A stretch of DNA of 64,000 nucleotides from Rhizobium sp. BK650 (GCF_014195325.1 NZ_JACIBK010000011.1:1-64000), one strand, 5' to 3'. Numbered from the stretch's first letter, positions 52,300 through 61,446 are shown. Notes: generated from the letters alone by a model not told the origin. Numbers and translations are program-made.

Positions 52300-53463
52300 T
52301 CATAAAAACAGCCCTTCGCGCATGCTGCGCATGAGATCAGTGACTTTGGCGTCGGGTTTTTCCCACAACATAATACGCAACTCAACGACGAGATCGCCCT
52401 TTCCGCCGCTGTCGTTGGGCAGACCCTGACCGGGAATCCGGATCGTCTTGTCTGAGCCGGACCAAGCAGGGACCGTCACGTGAAGCGGTCCTTCCGGACC
52501 GTCGATGCGCGCCTCGGTGCCGAGCACTGCATTCTCGATGTTGAGCGGCAGCACAGCATGCACGTCGAATCCATTGACGGTGAAACGCGGGTCTGGAGCG
52601 ATGTGAATGTTGATGACCGCATCGCCGCGCTGCATGCCCGGCAGCTTGAAACCCTGCCCCTTGAGCCGGATCTGGTGACCTTCGGTCGTGCCGGCCGGCA
52701 AGGCAAAGCCCACCTCGCGGCCTTCCGGAAGGGAAACTGTCGTCCAGCTTCCCTTCATGATGTCTTCGATCGTCACGATTGCGGTCGCCACCTCGTCCGG
52801 CGCCTTCTCGAGGCTCGGCTGGCCAGAGCCGGTGAAGCGGCGCACGAGCGAAGTCAGCAGGCTGAGCGGCAGCGACATGTTGGCGCCGGCGGCCTCTGTT
52901 TGCTCGTCCTCTGCCTTGGTGGGTTCGGGTTCTCTGGTTTCCTGGTCCGGCTGCTTGCCCATCTCGGCAGCATGCGGCTTGGTTTGTGCTTGCTGAGGAT
53001 GGGCCTGTGCGCCGGCGGTGCCTGCTGTCTGGGCGCCGAAGATGCGTTCGACCATCTCTTCCGCGGCTTCCGTCGCGCCGGCCTGATGCTGTTTGGCACC
53101 TGCTGCAGCGGCCGTCTGCGCATTGGCATTGGCGCGTGCAAGCTCTTCCATCACGCGCTCGGCATTGGCCTGAGCAGCCTTGGCGCGGGCAGCTGCCTCA
53201 CGGGCAGCTTGGCGCTGCTGCATGATCGTCTGCTCTTGCTTCTTGGCTTCTGCCATGCGCACGGCACTGTCGAAGAGATTGCGCTTCCTCGGATCTTTCA
53301 GTGTTTCATAGGCGCGGCCGATCTCGGCGAAACGTGCGGTCGCCGTCGGGTCGCCCTGGTTGTGGTCAGGATGCACAGCCTTGGCCATGTTGCGCCAGGC
53401 TGCCTTGATTTCGTCCGCATCCGCGTCGCGCTTGACGCCCAGAACCTTGTATGGATCACGCAT
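52300..53463 (-). CDS. DnaJ-like protein with C-terminal substrate domain and Ala/Gln-rich linker
   Basis: About 387 residues. The N-terminal J-domain (DPYKVLGVKRDADADEIKAA, AKAVHPDHNQGDP with an intact HPD) recruits and stimulates DnaK. A roughly 120-residue Ala/Gln/Glu-rich coiled-coil linker (AREAAARAKAAQANAERVME and so on) replaces the Gly/Phe and zinc-finger regions of DnaJ. The C-terminal beta-sandwich domains (SLPEGREVGFALPAGT, HAVLPLNIENAVLGTEARID) are of the DnaJ C-terminal type. It is thus like CbpA/type B Hsp40 with an unusual linker. The ATG at 53463 begins the J-domain. Confidence 0.85.
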   Translation of the reverse strand: MRDPYKVLGVKRDADADEIKAAWRNMAKAVHPDHNQGDPTATARFAEIGRAYETLKDPRKRNLFDSAVRMAEAKKQEQTIMQQRQAAREAAARAKAAQANAERVMEELARANANAQTAAAAGAKQHQAGATEAAEEMVERIFGAQTAGTAGAQAHPQQAQTKPHAAEMGKQPDQETREPEPTKAEDEQTEAAGANMSLPLSLLTSLVRRFTGSGQPSLEKAPDEVATAIVTIEDIMKGSWTTVSLPEGREVGFALPAGTTEGHQIRLKGQGFKLPGMQRGDAVINIHIAPDPRFTVNGFDVHAVLPLNIENAVLGTEARIDGPEGPLHVTVPAWSGSDKTIRIPGQGLPNDSGGKGDLVVELRIMLWEKPDAKVTDLMRSMREGLFL

Positions 53464-53743
53464 TGTTCGCACCGCCGCTGTCGCAATCCGGGAGGCATGT
53501 TCCTCGTAGCGCTCCCAGAAACCGAATCTCAACTCATGACGCGCCTCCCGGTCCACGACAGAAAGGCGCGCTCGTCGGCCGATCGTGCGGCAGAGTTGCT
53601 AATCACTTCTTATTTCCGAAGCTGGATATTGGGTGTTTTGCAGCTGATGGTTAGTCTTTCACTAAACATTGAAGCGAATCGGCACGCCCCATTAACCCTG
53701 AAGTTCCAGGGCGTCCAACGTGCAAAACGGGTAAAAGAGCAGA

Positions 53744-54202
53744 TCAGCTTTCCGGCTGGAAGCTCAGAAGTTGCCAGTTGCCGCCGCCGACAAGGCAGGT
53801 CTTGCCGTAGAATTTGGCGATGCCGACATAGGAATGGCGCGTCGTGCGGAACTGGCGGCAGACCTGGCCGGAATCGGTGTTTTCGACGATTGTGTCGATG
53901 ACGCCGGCGCTGCCGGTGGAAGCATTGGCCCAGGGAAGCGGCTGTCCCTCGAGCTTCTGGATGTCGGCTGAAGTTACGGCGTTGCGCACCGTCATCTCGT
54001 CGGAAAGCGTATCGGTGCTGGGAGCGGGCTGCGGTACGGTGCCGGTCGCCACCGAACGGTCGACCTTTGCCGAACTCAAGAAATCGAACCCTCCGGTCAC
54101 GCAGCCGGAGAGGGACAGAATCGCGATACCGACGATGGAGAGTCTGAGGCTGCGGCGCAGCGAACCCTTTGTATGGCGATATGTCTTTGCTATGACTTCC
54201 AC
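53744..54202 (-). CDS. RT0821/Lpp0805 family outer-membrane lipoprotein
   Basis: About 152 residues. A GTG at 54202, preceded by AAGGAC five bases away, gives a short basic N-terminus, a hydrophobic stretch and the lipobox ILSLSGC, so Cys is the likely lipidated residue. The C-terminal module (QVCRQFRTTRHSYVGIAKFY, KTCLVGGGNWQL) matches the RT0821/Lpp0805 surface-protein family, related to the 17-kDa surface antigen. An upstream ATG at 54244 would leave only 22 bases to pdxH and prepend unrelated residues. Function is envelope-associated and otherwise unknown. Confidence 0.78.
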   Translation of the reverse strand: MEVIAKTYRHTKGSLRRSLRLSIVGIAILSLSGCVTGGFDFLSSAKVDRSVATGTVPQPAPSTDTLSDEMTVRNAVTSADIQKLEGQPLPWANASTGSAGVIDTIVENTDSGQVCRQFRTTRHSYVGIAKFYGKTCLVGGGNWQLLSFQPES

Positions 54203-54266
54203 CCTATGTCCTTCCCCAGCTTCAAAGGCTGGGTCAGCTTTCATAAACCTCGGGATTTGAATTAAT

Positions 54267-54887
54267 ATGTCGGCAAACGGGTTAACAGGTGGTGACTTTA
54301 CTGAAAGTGAAGAGCCCTTCAAGCTCTTTGGGGAATGGTTGAAGGAGGCGGAAGCTTCCGAAGTCAACGACCCCAATGCTGTCGCGCTCGCGACGGTCGA
54401 TGAAGACGGGCTGCCCAATGTCCGCATGGTTCTCCTGAAGGGTTTCGATACTGATGGATTCGTCTTCTACACGAATTTCGAGAGCCAGAAAGGTCGCGAA
54501 ATTTTGGGACAGAAGAAAGCCGCCATGTGTTTCCACTGGAAAACGCTGCGCCGTCAAGTGCGTGTCCGCGGTCCTGTCGAAATCGTGACCGATGCCGAAG
54601 CCGATGCCTATTTTGCGACCCGCGCCCGCGGCAGCCGCATCGGCGCTTGGGCTTCCAGGCAATCGCGTCCGCTCGAAAGCCGTTTTGCACTGGAAAAGGC
54701 CGTCGCCGAATATACGGCGCGCTACGCAATCGGCGAGATTCCGCGGCCGTCCTATTGGTCCGGCTTCCGGATTCGTCCGACCTCGATCGAGTTCTGGAAG
54801 GATCAGAAGTTCCGCCTGCACGACCGCATCGAGTTCCGTCGCCCCGCACCGGAAGGGGCTTGGGATAAGGTTCGGATGTATCCGTAA
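54267..54887 (+). CDS. pdxH: pyridoxamine 5'-phosphate oxidase
   Basis: A 206-residue flavoprotein converting PNP and PMP to pyridoxal phosphate. FMN- and substrate-binding motifs include RMVLLKGFDTDGFVFYTNFE, QVRVRGPVEIV and PRPSYWSGFRIRP, and it ends with the typical RFRLHDR-like KFRLHDRIEFRRPAPEGAW. It is divergent from the lipoprotein gene with only about 64 bases between starts. Confidence 0.95.
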   Translation: MSANGLTGGDFTESEEPFKLFGEWLKEAEASEVNDPNAVALATVDEDGLPNVRMVLLKGFDTDGFVFYTNFESQKGREILGQKKAAMCFHWKTLRRQVRVRGPVEIVTDAEADAYFATRARGSRIGAWASRQSRPLESRFALEKAVAEYTARYAIGEIPRPSYWSGFRIRPTSIEFWKDQKFRLHDRIEFRRPAPEGAWDKVRMYP

Positions 54888-54891
54888 GATC

Positions 54892-55926
54892 TTATTTCCG
54901 GAGCAATTTCAAAGGAATGCCGGAAGCTAGCGCCGAAACGTAGCGTGGCTTCTGGTAGAAGCCGTTGAGCGAGATGCGCGGCATATGAGTGGGCTTGCTT
55001 GCGGCCGGGAATCCCGGCTGCGTTGTGACTGCGATGGTGAACCCGAGATCCGCGGCAATGACAGCTTCGCGGCCTGTCGTAGCCTCCGGCGTCCCGTAGG
55101 GATAGGCGATCGTCCGGGGGCGAATGCCGGTGATGGACTCGACATAATCGGCCGAGATCTCCATCTCGATCCGTGCTTCCGCCTGTGGCAGGCGTGCAAG
55201 CGCTCGATGGCTGATCGTATGGGCGCCGAGACTGGCGAGCGGGTTTGTCGAAAGCTTAAGCAACTCCTCCGGCCCCATGACCAGTTCCCGCGTGATATCG
55301 AGCGGCTCTATACCGTGGCGCCGCGCTAGCGCATCCACTTCCGAGATTGCGCGACTCTCGTCGTGCCTGTGGATAAACTCGGCAAACCGGTCGAAGGCGT
55401 GCCATTTCCGGACAGGTGTGTCGAGCGCCACCCGCTCTCGCTCACCGCCGAAGTTGAACTCGATGCTGTTCTCTCTGCCGAGCAGCAGCGCCAGCGTTTC
55501 CCACCAGATGCTGTGCGAGCGCTCGGCAAAGCCTTGCGTTACGAAAACGGTAAAGGGTGCGCCATGCCGTTCGAAAACGGGCACGGCATGGACGAGATTG
55601 TTGCGATACCCATCGTCGAGCGTGAATGCGGCGAACAGGCGATCTTCCTGCGAGTCCGACAAGAGGGAGGGCACGGCATCGAGCGGTACGAACCGATAGC
55701 CGCTCCGCTTCAGCCGCCGAAGCGCTGCATCCAGAAAATCCGGCGTTATTTCAAGATGTTGGTTTGGCTCGAACGGCTTGGCAATATGCGGACGCACATG
55801 GTGGAGCGTGAAGATGACACCGCGTCCGCGGGCCTCTCTCATGAGCCCTGCAGCATTCGCCAGCCACGCCGCTTCCAGCCCGCCGCCAATCGTGATGCGC
55901 TTCAGATGCCGGTTCCACTGCCCCAT
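54892..55926 (-). CDS. polysaccharide deacetylase family protein
   Basis: About 344 residues with the NodB-type fold. The catalytic motif LDDGYRNN (Asp-Asp) is present, and the metal-binding His pair lies in LGAHTISHRALARL. An N-terminal stretch (AAWLANAAGLMREARG, GVIFTLHHVRP) precedes the domain. It probably deacetylates an envelope or exopolysaccharide sugar; the substrate is unknown. The ATG at 55926 has CGGAA just upstream. It is convergent with pdxH, separated by four bases. Confidence 0.85.
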   Translation of the reverse strand: MGQWNRHLKRITIGGGLEAAWLANAAGLMREARGRGVIFTLHHVRPHIAKPFEPNQHLEITPDFLDAALRRLKRSGYRFVPLDAVPSLLSDSQEDRLFAAFTLDDGYRNNLVHAVPVFERHGAPFTVFVTQGFAERSHSIWWETLALLLGRENSIEFNFGGERERVALDTPVRKWHAFDRFAEFIHRHDESRAISEVDALARRHGIEPLDITRELVMGPEELLKLSTNPLASLGAHTISHRALARLPQAEARIEMEISADYVESITGIRPRTIAYPYGTPEATTGREAVIAADLGFTIAVTTQPGFPAASKPTHMPRISLNGFYQKPRYVSALASGIPLKLLRK

Positions 55927-56159
55927 TTTTTCCGTGACCCCGCTTTGCAATCGTGTCACACAGGCTATCAAGGTCGCCGTTAAACCTTGCTGAATCTCGG
56001 CTGGAAAATGGCCTGTTTATCGGCTGTTAACTAAGCGAAACAAAAGCTTGGAAAAAACTTGGGCGTTGCCGCAAAGTCGCGCCAGATTATGGGCATGTGT
56101 CACAATACGGGACATAACTTCGGTTGCAGCACGGTGCCGGATAGAATGAGGGGAAGTGC

Positions 56160-57446
56160 ATGAAAAGGCTTTTGGCTGCCATTCTGACCGCGACGCTGGC
56201 GCTTTCCGCACCCGTCGTGGCCTTCGCAGGCAGCGCTTCCCTTGTCCTCGATGCCCGTACCGGCAACGTCCTTGCGTCCGAGAATGCCGATACGCTGAAC
56301 CATCCTGCCTCTCTCACCAAGATGATGACGCTCTACCTGACTTTCGAAGCGCTCAATCGCGGCAAGATCACCTGGGATACGCCAATCACGATGTCGAAAT
56401 ATGCGGCCTCCCGTCCGCCGACGAAGCTCGGCGTAAAGGCGGGCGGTACGATCACCGTGCGTGAGGCGGTCTATGGCATGATCGTCAAATCGGCCAATGA
56501 CGCGGCTGCCGCCATGGGTGAGAAGCTTGGCGGTTCAGAAAGCAATTTTGCCAGGCTGATGACACAGAAGGCCCGCCAGCTCGGTATGAGCCGCACCGTC
56601 TTCTTCAATGCTTCTGGCCTGCCGGACAATCGCCAGGTCACGACGGCGCGCGACATGTCCACGCTCGCCGTGGCGCTGATGAAGAACTATCCCAGCGAAT
56701 ACCGCCTCTTCTCCATCGCAAGCTTCAATTTCCGAGGCCAGACGATCCGCGGTCACAACAATCTCATGTATCGCTATCAGGGCATGGACGGCATCAAGAC
56801 TGGCTATACCAATGCCTCCGGCTTCAACATCGTCAGCGCCGTGAAGGACGGCAACCGCCGCGTGGTCGGCGTGGTGTTCGGCGGGCGCACGGCCCGCAGC
56901 CGCGACGCCAAAATGGCGGGGTTGTTCGACCGCTACATGGGACGTGCCTCCTCCGGCGGCGCAGGCCTGACCGCCAGTATCAATGCAAAGCAGCAGGTGG
57001 AGGTCGCTGCGGCGGCGGATGAGACCGACGCTCCCGTGCCGGTGAGTGCGCCGCGCGTTGCGGACGAGCAGGCAGCATCCGCACCGAAGGCGCTCGGTTA
57101 TGCCAGCGACGGCGTTATCCCCCTGGAGCGCCCTGCCGCAATGGACGAGATCATCAATGCCGGCAAGACGCCGAAAGCGCCGGCCGGCAGGGCAGGTGGA
57201 TGGCAGATCCAGATCTCGGCTGCCCCGAGCGCCGATGCTGCCCGTGCGCTTCTTGCGCAGGCCCAGTCCGAGGCTGGTGCGCCGCTCGTTTCCGCCTCGC
57301 CTTACACGGAGGCTGTCGGCAAGGGCGCCAATGCGGTTTATCGCGCTCGTTTCATTGGCTTCCAGAGCAAGGAAGACGCGACCTCTGCCTGCGACGCCCT
57401 GAAGAAGCGCTCCTACGACTGCGTGCTCCTGCCGAACCAGGGCTGA
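56160..57446 (+). CDS. D-alanyl-D-alanine carboxypeptidase with SPOR domain
   Basis: A 428-residue penicillin-binding protein of the DacA/DacF type. The signal peptide (LLAAILTATLALSAPVVAFA) is followed by the catalytic motifs SLTK (51-54), SAN (111-113) and KTG (213-215). About residues 265-340 are a Pro/Ala-rich linker, and the C-terminal SPOR domain (GGWQIQISAAPSADAARALL, AVYRARFIGFQSKEDATSAC) binds denuded glycan strands at the division site. It trims the last D-Ala from peptidoglycan stem peptides. The SPOR domain predicts septal localisation. Confidence 0.93.
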   Translation: MKRLLAAILTATLALSAPVVAFAGSASLVLDARTGNVLASENADTLNHPASLTKMMTLYLTFEALNRGKITWDTPITMSKYAASRPPTKLGVKAGGTITVREAVYGMIVKSANDAAAAMGEKLGGSESNFARLMTQKARQLGMSRTVFFNASGLPDNRQVTTARDMSTLAVALMKNYPSEYRLFSIASFNFRGQTIRGHNNLMYRYQGMDGIKTGYTNASGFNIVSAVKDGNRRVVGVVFGGRTARSRDAKMAGLFDRYMGRASSGGAGLTASINAKQQVEVAAAADETDAPVPVSAPRVADEQAASAPKALGYASDGVIPLERPAAMDEIINAGKTPKAPAGRAGGWQIQISAAPSADAARALLAQAQSEAGAPLVSASPYTEAVGKGANAVYRARFIGFQSKEDATSACDALKKRSYDCVLLPNQG

Positions 57447-57511
57447 ACCGCCGCTCGCTCTGGACAATTTCAGGGAATCGGCGCTCTCCTCATAAACAAA
57501 AGGAGAACGTC

Positions 57512-57820
57512 ATGCTGCAACGGCTCGCCGACCAGTTCGAGATCTCATCGTCCGCCTACGCCGCCGCCAACGACATCGAGCGCGATGCCGACTGGTTTTT
57601 GCTGAAACTGCAGGAGGAGATGGGTGAACTGACCCAGGCCTGGAATCGCCTGACCGGCCGCGGCCGCGCGAGGGGCCGTTCGCCTGAGGAGATGGAACGC
57701 GACCTCGCTGACGAGACCGCCGATATTCTTGGCCATGTGCTGCTCTTCGCCCGTCGCCATGACATTGATCTCTCCGCTGCGATCGAGCGGAAATGGAAAT
57801 TCAAGCCTTCGGCTCAGTAA
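57512..57820 (+). CDS. MazG-like nucleotide pyrophosphohydrolase / phosphoribosyl-ATP-pyrophosphatase-like protein
   Basis: A 102-residue all-alpha protein. The metal-binding E-E-x2-E...D pattern is visible in KLQEEMGELTQAW and DLADETADILGHVLLFARRH, the MazG/PRA-PH fold. Such proteins hydrolyse nucleotide triphosphates, often housecleaning; the exact substrate is unknown. The ATG at 57512 has AGGAGA right ahead. Its last 20 bases overlap the convergent gene. Confidence 0.78.
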   Translation: MLQRLADQFEISSSAYAAANDIERDADWFLLKLQEEMGELTQAWNRLTGRGRARGRSPEEMERDLADETADILGHVLLFARRHDIDLSAAIERKWKFKPSAQ

Positions 57821-58439
57821 CGTTTCGTGTTTCACGTTTTTGCGTGATCCACCATTGGCATTGTTCTTCCGTATAGCCGAGCAGACGCCCCAGGCGGTAC
57901 TCGCTTTCGTCCGTCCAACGCCTTTCGCTCATCAGCTCGGCGTAGGCGTCGAACCGCCATTCTTCGTTCGGCAGTACGTAGAGAATATGAACCAGGCGAA
58001 ACTTGTCCTGAACGAATGGTGCGACCCGTTCGATGATTGCACCGCTGTCGACGTAGGGCTGAAAATAAGCCCGGACCTCTTTCAGGATCCCCGAGCTTTC
58101 TTCGTCCAAAAACATGGCGAATGGCTTGCGGCCATCCAGCATTAGGGCGAGTTCGAAGTTAGTGTGGACCAGATAGGGCGCGCTATCGATCAATTGCGAT
58201 CGGGTAAGCACGACATCGCCATCCGGTTCGGAAAAGCGGAGAGCCAGCATCGAGGAAAGCCCGTCCAGTTCGCTCTTCTCTAGGTAGAAAAGATGCTCTG
58301 TCAGTTCGGGCGTTGCGACGTCGAGAATGGCCGCAACAGCCTCCATCGGAGCCTCGAAGCGCATCTCATGCACTGAGCAGCCCGTCTCAGGCGATAGGAA
58401 TTTCAATAGAAATGTCTCCATCGCCAACCAACGCCCCAT
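57801..58439 (-). CDS. conserved hypothetical protein
   Basis: A 212-residue acidic soluble protein that I do not recognise. It has no signal peptide or membrane segment. Notable are MEAVAAILDVATPELTEHL, a Phe/Leu-rich body (HTNFELALMLDGRKPFAMFL), and the C-terminal RLGRLLGYTEEQCQWWITQK, which ends in a cluster of tryptophans. ATGs at 58439 and 58421 are both possible starts. It overlaps the convergent MazG-like gene by 20 bases and is upstream of no obvious partner. Codon use is like its neighbours. Confidence 0.6.
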   Translation of the reverse strand: MGRWLAMETFLLKFLSPETGCSVHEMRFEAPMEAVAAILDVATPELTEHLFYLEKSELDGLSSMLALRFSEPDGDVVLTRSQLIDSAPYLVHTNFELALMLDGRKPFAMFLDEESSGILKEVRAYFQPYVDSGAIIERVAPFVQDKFRLVHILYVLPNEEWRFDAYAELMSERRWTDESEYRLGRLLGYTEEQCQWWITQKRETRNVTEPKA

Positions 58440-58470
58440 GGGTTCGACGTTCTAATTCCTTGAGGTTAGC

Positions 58471-58959
58471 CTATATTGTTCGCCGATAGAACTTGCTGTC
58501 GACGACCATCCGCGGGAATGCTCGCGGCAGGTCCTTGCTGGCAATCTCGGAGAAACCGTTCTTCTCATAGAACCGATGCGCGGCAACGAACTTGTCCGTC
58601 GTGCCGAGGAAGATGTCGGTGACGCCGACTTCACCGGCATGGGCAAGGAGGGCTTCGAGCAACCGGGCTGCGACACCATGTTCACGCCCGCGTACTTCGG
58701 CGGCAACGAACATCTTTCGAAGTGCCGCTTGGTTGTTGCCGATATCCTTGAGGCCGAGCGTGCCGACGATGGCACCGTCCTTGACCGCGACCCAGAACTG
58801 GCCGTTGCCGGATTGATAGAAATCCGGAATGACCCGCAGGTCCGGCTGTGCGTCAGCGGTAATGTCGATGCCAAATTCTTCACGCTGGATCGGCAGGATG
58901 ACCGAGATCACGTCATCAGCGTCGTCAGGGACAAAGGTTCTGATTTCGATTTCTACCAT
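58471..58959 (-). CDS. GNAT family N-acetyltransferase
   Basis: A 162-residue acetyltransferase. The acetyl-CoA-binding loop is in REHGVAARLLEALLAHAGEV (motif A, with the R/Q-x-x-G-x-A/G pattern), and the beta strands WVAVKDGAIVGTLGLKD precede it. FYEKNGFSEI is the usual C-terminal motif. The acceptor is unknown. It follows tldD on the same strand by about 12 bases and may be in one transcript. Confidence 0.85.
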   Translation of the reverse strand: MVEIEIRTFVPDDADDVISVILPIQREEFGIDITADAQPDLRVIPDFYQSGNGQFWVAVKDGAIVGTLGLKDIGNNQAALRKMFVAAEVRGREHGVAARLLEALLAHAGEVGVTDIFLGTTDKFVAAHRFYEKNGFSEIASKDLPRAFPRMVVDSKFYRRTI

Positions 58960-58971
58960 GACGGCACCGCC

Positions 58972-60387
58972 TCAGGCCTGAGTGCCGCCGACGGTGACTT
59001 GATCCATGCGCAAATGCGGCTGGCCGACGCCGACGGGAACCCATTGGCCGGCCTTGCCGCAATTGCCGATGCCGGTGTCGAGCTTCATGTCGTTGCCGAT
59101 CATCGACACACGCTTCATCGCGTCCGGGCCGTTGCCGATCAGCATGGCGCCCTTGATGGGAGCGCCGATCTTGCCGTTTTCGATGAGATAGGCTTCGGTG
59201 CAGCCGAAGACGAACTTGCCGGACGTAATATCCACCTGCCCACCTCCGAAGGAGACGGCATAGACGCCCTTCTTCACCGAAGCGATGATCTCTTCCGGCG
59301 TCTTGTCCCCGCCAAGCATATAAGTGTTTGTCATGCGCGGCATCGGCACATGCGCATAGCCTTGGCGCCTGCCATTGCCGGTGGGCGCCATGCCCATCAG
59401 CCGGGCATTCTGCCGGTCCTGCATGTAACCGACCAACTTGCCGTTTTCGATCAGCACGTTGTAGGCGGAGGGCGTGCCTTCGTCATCGATCGTGATCGAT
59501 CCGCGGCGGCTGTCGATTGTGCCGTCGTCGACGACGGTTACGCCGGGTGCTGCAACCATTTGGCCCAGAAGTCCTGCGAATGCGGACGTCTTCTTGCGGT
59601 TGAAATCCCCCTCAAGACCATGACCCACGGCCTCATGCAACATGACGCCCGGCCAGCCGGAGCCGAGCACGACATCCATCGTGCCGGCCGGCGCATCGAT
59701 CGCCTCGAGATTGATGAGCGCCTGGCGCAGGGCTTCGTCGGCACCATGCTGCCAGCTTCCCGTCGCGATGAAATCGCCGAAGCCGATGCGACCGCCCTGG
59801 CCGTAGGAACCATTTTCCTGCCGATCGCCTTCACCGACCATCACGGAGATGTTGATGCGCGTCATCGGCCGGATGTCCTGCACACGATGACCGTCGGCGC
59901 GCAGGATGTCGACCACCTGCCAGCTTGCGGCGACCGAAGCCGTAACCTGCCGCACCTTGTCATTCTTGCCGCGCAGATAGGCGTCGATATCCGTCAGCAC
60001 CTTCACCTTCTCCTCAAAGGTCGGCGTGCCGATCGGGTTTTCGTCTGTATAGAGCTTACGGTTCGTCCGCTGTGGCGCGGCAGCATAGGTGCCGGAATAG
60101 CCGCGCGTTACTGCGCCGATCGCATCGGCTGCACGCTTGAGCGCCGAAACCGAAAGATCGCCCGCATGGGCATAGCCGACAGCTTCGCCCGCAACCGCGC
60201 GCAGGCCGAAACCCTGTTCGGTATTGAAGCTGCCCCCTTTGAGGCGGCCATTATCGAAGGTCAGCGATTCCGCCTGCGCATGCTCAATGAAGAGTTCGCC
60301 GTCATCGGCGCCGGAAAGCGCCTCGCCAACATGCTTGCGCATGGCAGCTTCGTCGACATCGAAAAGCGTCAGGAGATCGGTGGTCAT
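58972..60387 (-). CDS. tldD: metalloprotease TldD
   Basis: A 471-residue member of the TldD/PmbA family. The zinc-binding HExxxH is in MLHEAVGHGLEGD, followed by the conserved GSGWPGV and SGKFVFGCTEAYLIENGKI. TldD with TldE (PmbA) forms a heterodimer that degrades unfolded peptides and matures microcins. The TldE partner is not adjacent here. The ATG at 60387 (MTTDLLTLFDVDEA) is the family start; the frame also runs open upstream into IalB, but no homology lies there. Confidence 0.93.
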   Translation of the reverse strand: MTTDLLTLFDVDEAAMRKHVGEALSGADDGELFIEHAQAESLTFDNGRLKGGSFNTEQGFGLRAVAGEAVGYAHAGDLSVSALKRAADAIGAVTRGYSGTYAAAPQRTNRKLYTDENPIGTPTFEEKVKVLTDIDAYLRGKNDKVRQVTASVAASWQVVDILRADGHRVQDIRPMTRINISVMVGEGDRQENGSYGQGGRIGFGDFIATGSWQHGADEALRQALINLEAIDAPAGTMDVVLGSGWPGVMLHEAVGHGLEGDFNRKKTSAFAGLLGQMVAAPGVTVVDDGTIDSRRGSITIDDEGTPSAYNVLIENGKLVGYMQDRQNARLMGMAPTGNGRRQGYAHVPMPRMTNTYMLGGDKTPEEIIASVKKGVYAVSFGGGQVDITSGKFVFGCTEAYLIENGKIGAPIKGAMLIGNGPDAMKRVSMIGNDMKLDTGIGNCGKAGQWVPVGVGQPHLRMDQVTVGGTQA

Positions 60388-60469
60388 GGTTTTTTGCTCC
60401 GCAGGGAGAGCGGGAATGCTCAATAGCCGATGTAGGTCTGTTGTGCTGCGCGAGCAAGCCCCCGACGCC

Positions 60470-61108
60470 TCACGGGAGGGCGTCGTAGCCTTCCGCGAAA
60501 CCCTTGAGGTCGACCGGGATACCGATGCCTTCTTCCGGCGTCTGGAAGACGATGAAGGTCGCCTGTGCGCCGCTGCGGAAGGTCTTGAGCAGTTCGTCCT
60601 CGAGAACGACTTCGGCATAGCAGCCATCGGCAAAGCAGCGCACGAAATAGGCGCGGCCAATATCCTTGCCGTCGACATTGAGGCCGAGGCCGTTCGGCAG
60701 CAGCACGCCAAGCGGTGCCAGCACGCGCAGGATCTTGGACTTGCGGTCAGCCGTCTTCAGGATGACGACGGACAGGCCGACTTCCGGCCGGTCCTCGGCA
60801 ATGACGTTCTGCATCAGCGCGCACTGCTCGGTCGAAGCACCGGCCGGCTTGTCGCAGACCACCGACCATGCGCCATGGTTGGAACGGACCGTACCCGGGG
60901 CCTGAGGCTGCGTCTGGCCGGGCGTGACCTGCTCGACGTTCGGCGTCGCCGACGGTGCAGGCTGCTGTGCGGGGGCGGGCTTCGGAGCAGGTGCGGTGGG
61001 GCGCGACTGCACGGGTGCCGGCGTCTGCTGCGCAAAAACGGGGCTCGTCGCGGCGGCCGCGATGCCTGCGGTCAGAACAAATGACCGCGCGAGGGAACGG
61101 AAACCCAT
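60470..61108 (-). CDS. invasion-associated locus B (IalB) family protein
   Basis: About 212 residues. A signal peptide (RSLARSFVLTAGIAAAATSPVFA) is followed by a Pro/Ala/Gln-rich linker (about residues 25-70) and the IalB domain (WSVVCDKPAGASTEQCALMQ, FVRCFADGCYAEVVLEDEL) with four conserved cysteines probably making disulfides. IalB was first linked to erythrocyte invasion in Bartonella, but it occurs widely in Rhizobiales and its biochemical role is unclear. The ATG at 61108 has GAGG seven bases upstream. It is divergent from coxB. Confidence 0.9.
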   Translation of the reverse strand: MGFRSLARSFVLTAGIAAAATSPVFAQQTPAPVQSRPTAPAPKPAPAQQPAPSATPNVEQVTPGQTQPQAPGTVRSNHGAWSVVCDKPAGASTEQCALMQNVIAEDRPEVGLSVVILKTADRKSKILRVLAPLGVLLPNGLGLNVDGKDIGRAYFVRCFADGCYAEVVLEDELLKTFRSGAQATFIVFQTPEEGIGIPVDLKGFAEGYDALP

Positions 61109-61446
61109 GAAAACCTCTGGATATCGAATCATTGCCGCTATTTGTGAAGCTGCCCACAAGAAATGAAAAGCCCCAACCCGTGAAAACCGGGGGACTGCGG
61201 CAGAAATAGGACCTCGCCAAAAGAATGTGCAGCGGGCGGATTGGCCGCAAAGCGCGTTTTTCGTATGCTGATGAAAAGCTTGCAATGTTTTGCCATGGCG
61301 GGGGAGGCAGTCTTTGAGCAAAAATGCCGCATAGACAATTGCTTCTGCCTGTTGCGGCGGATGCCAAACTGTGGTTTGAAGCGCAGAAGATGGCAAGGAT
61401 TCTGCGTCCGATTTGATGCAGATCAGCGCTCGAGGGAGATTACAAG
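61109..61446. other. 338-base intergenic region between IalB and coxB
   Basis: It must hold the promoters of both the IalB gene and the cytochrome oxidase operon. No gene is visible; the plus-strand half close to coxB is slightly AT-rich. I see no convincing operator or RNA. Confidence 0.5.

Noticed and set aside
58576..60426. Open frame of 616 codons antisense to tldD and the GNAT gene
   Set aside because: No start context or domains; tldD contains its HExxxH motif on the other strand.
60388..60711. Upstream extension of the tldD frame into IalB, suggesting a frameshift or fusion
   Set aside because: The extension is out of frame with IalB and has low-complexity Arg/Ser-rich sequence; tldD starts normally at 60387.
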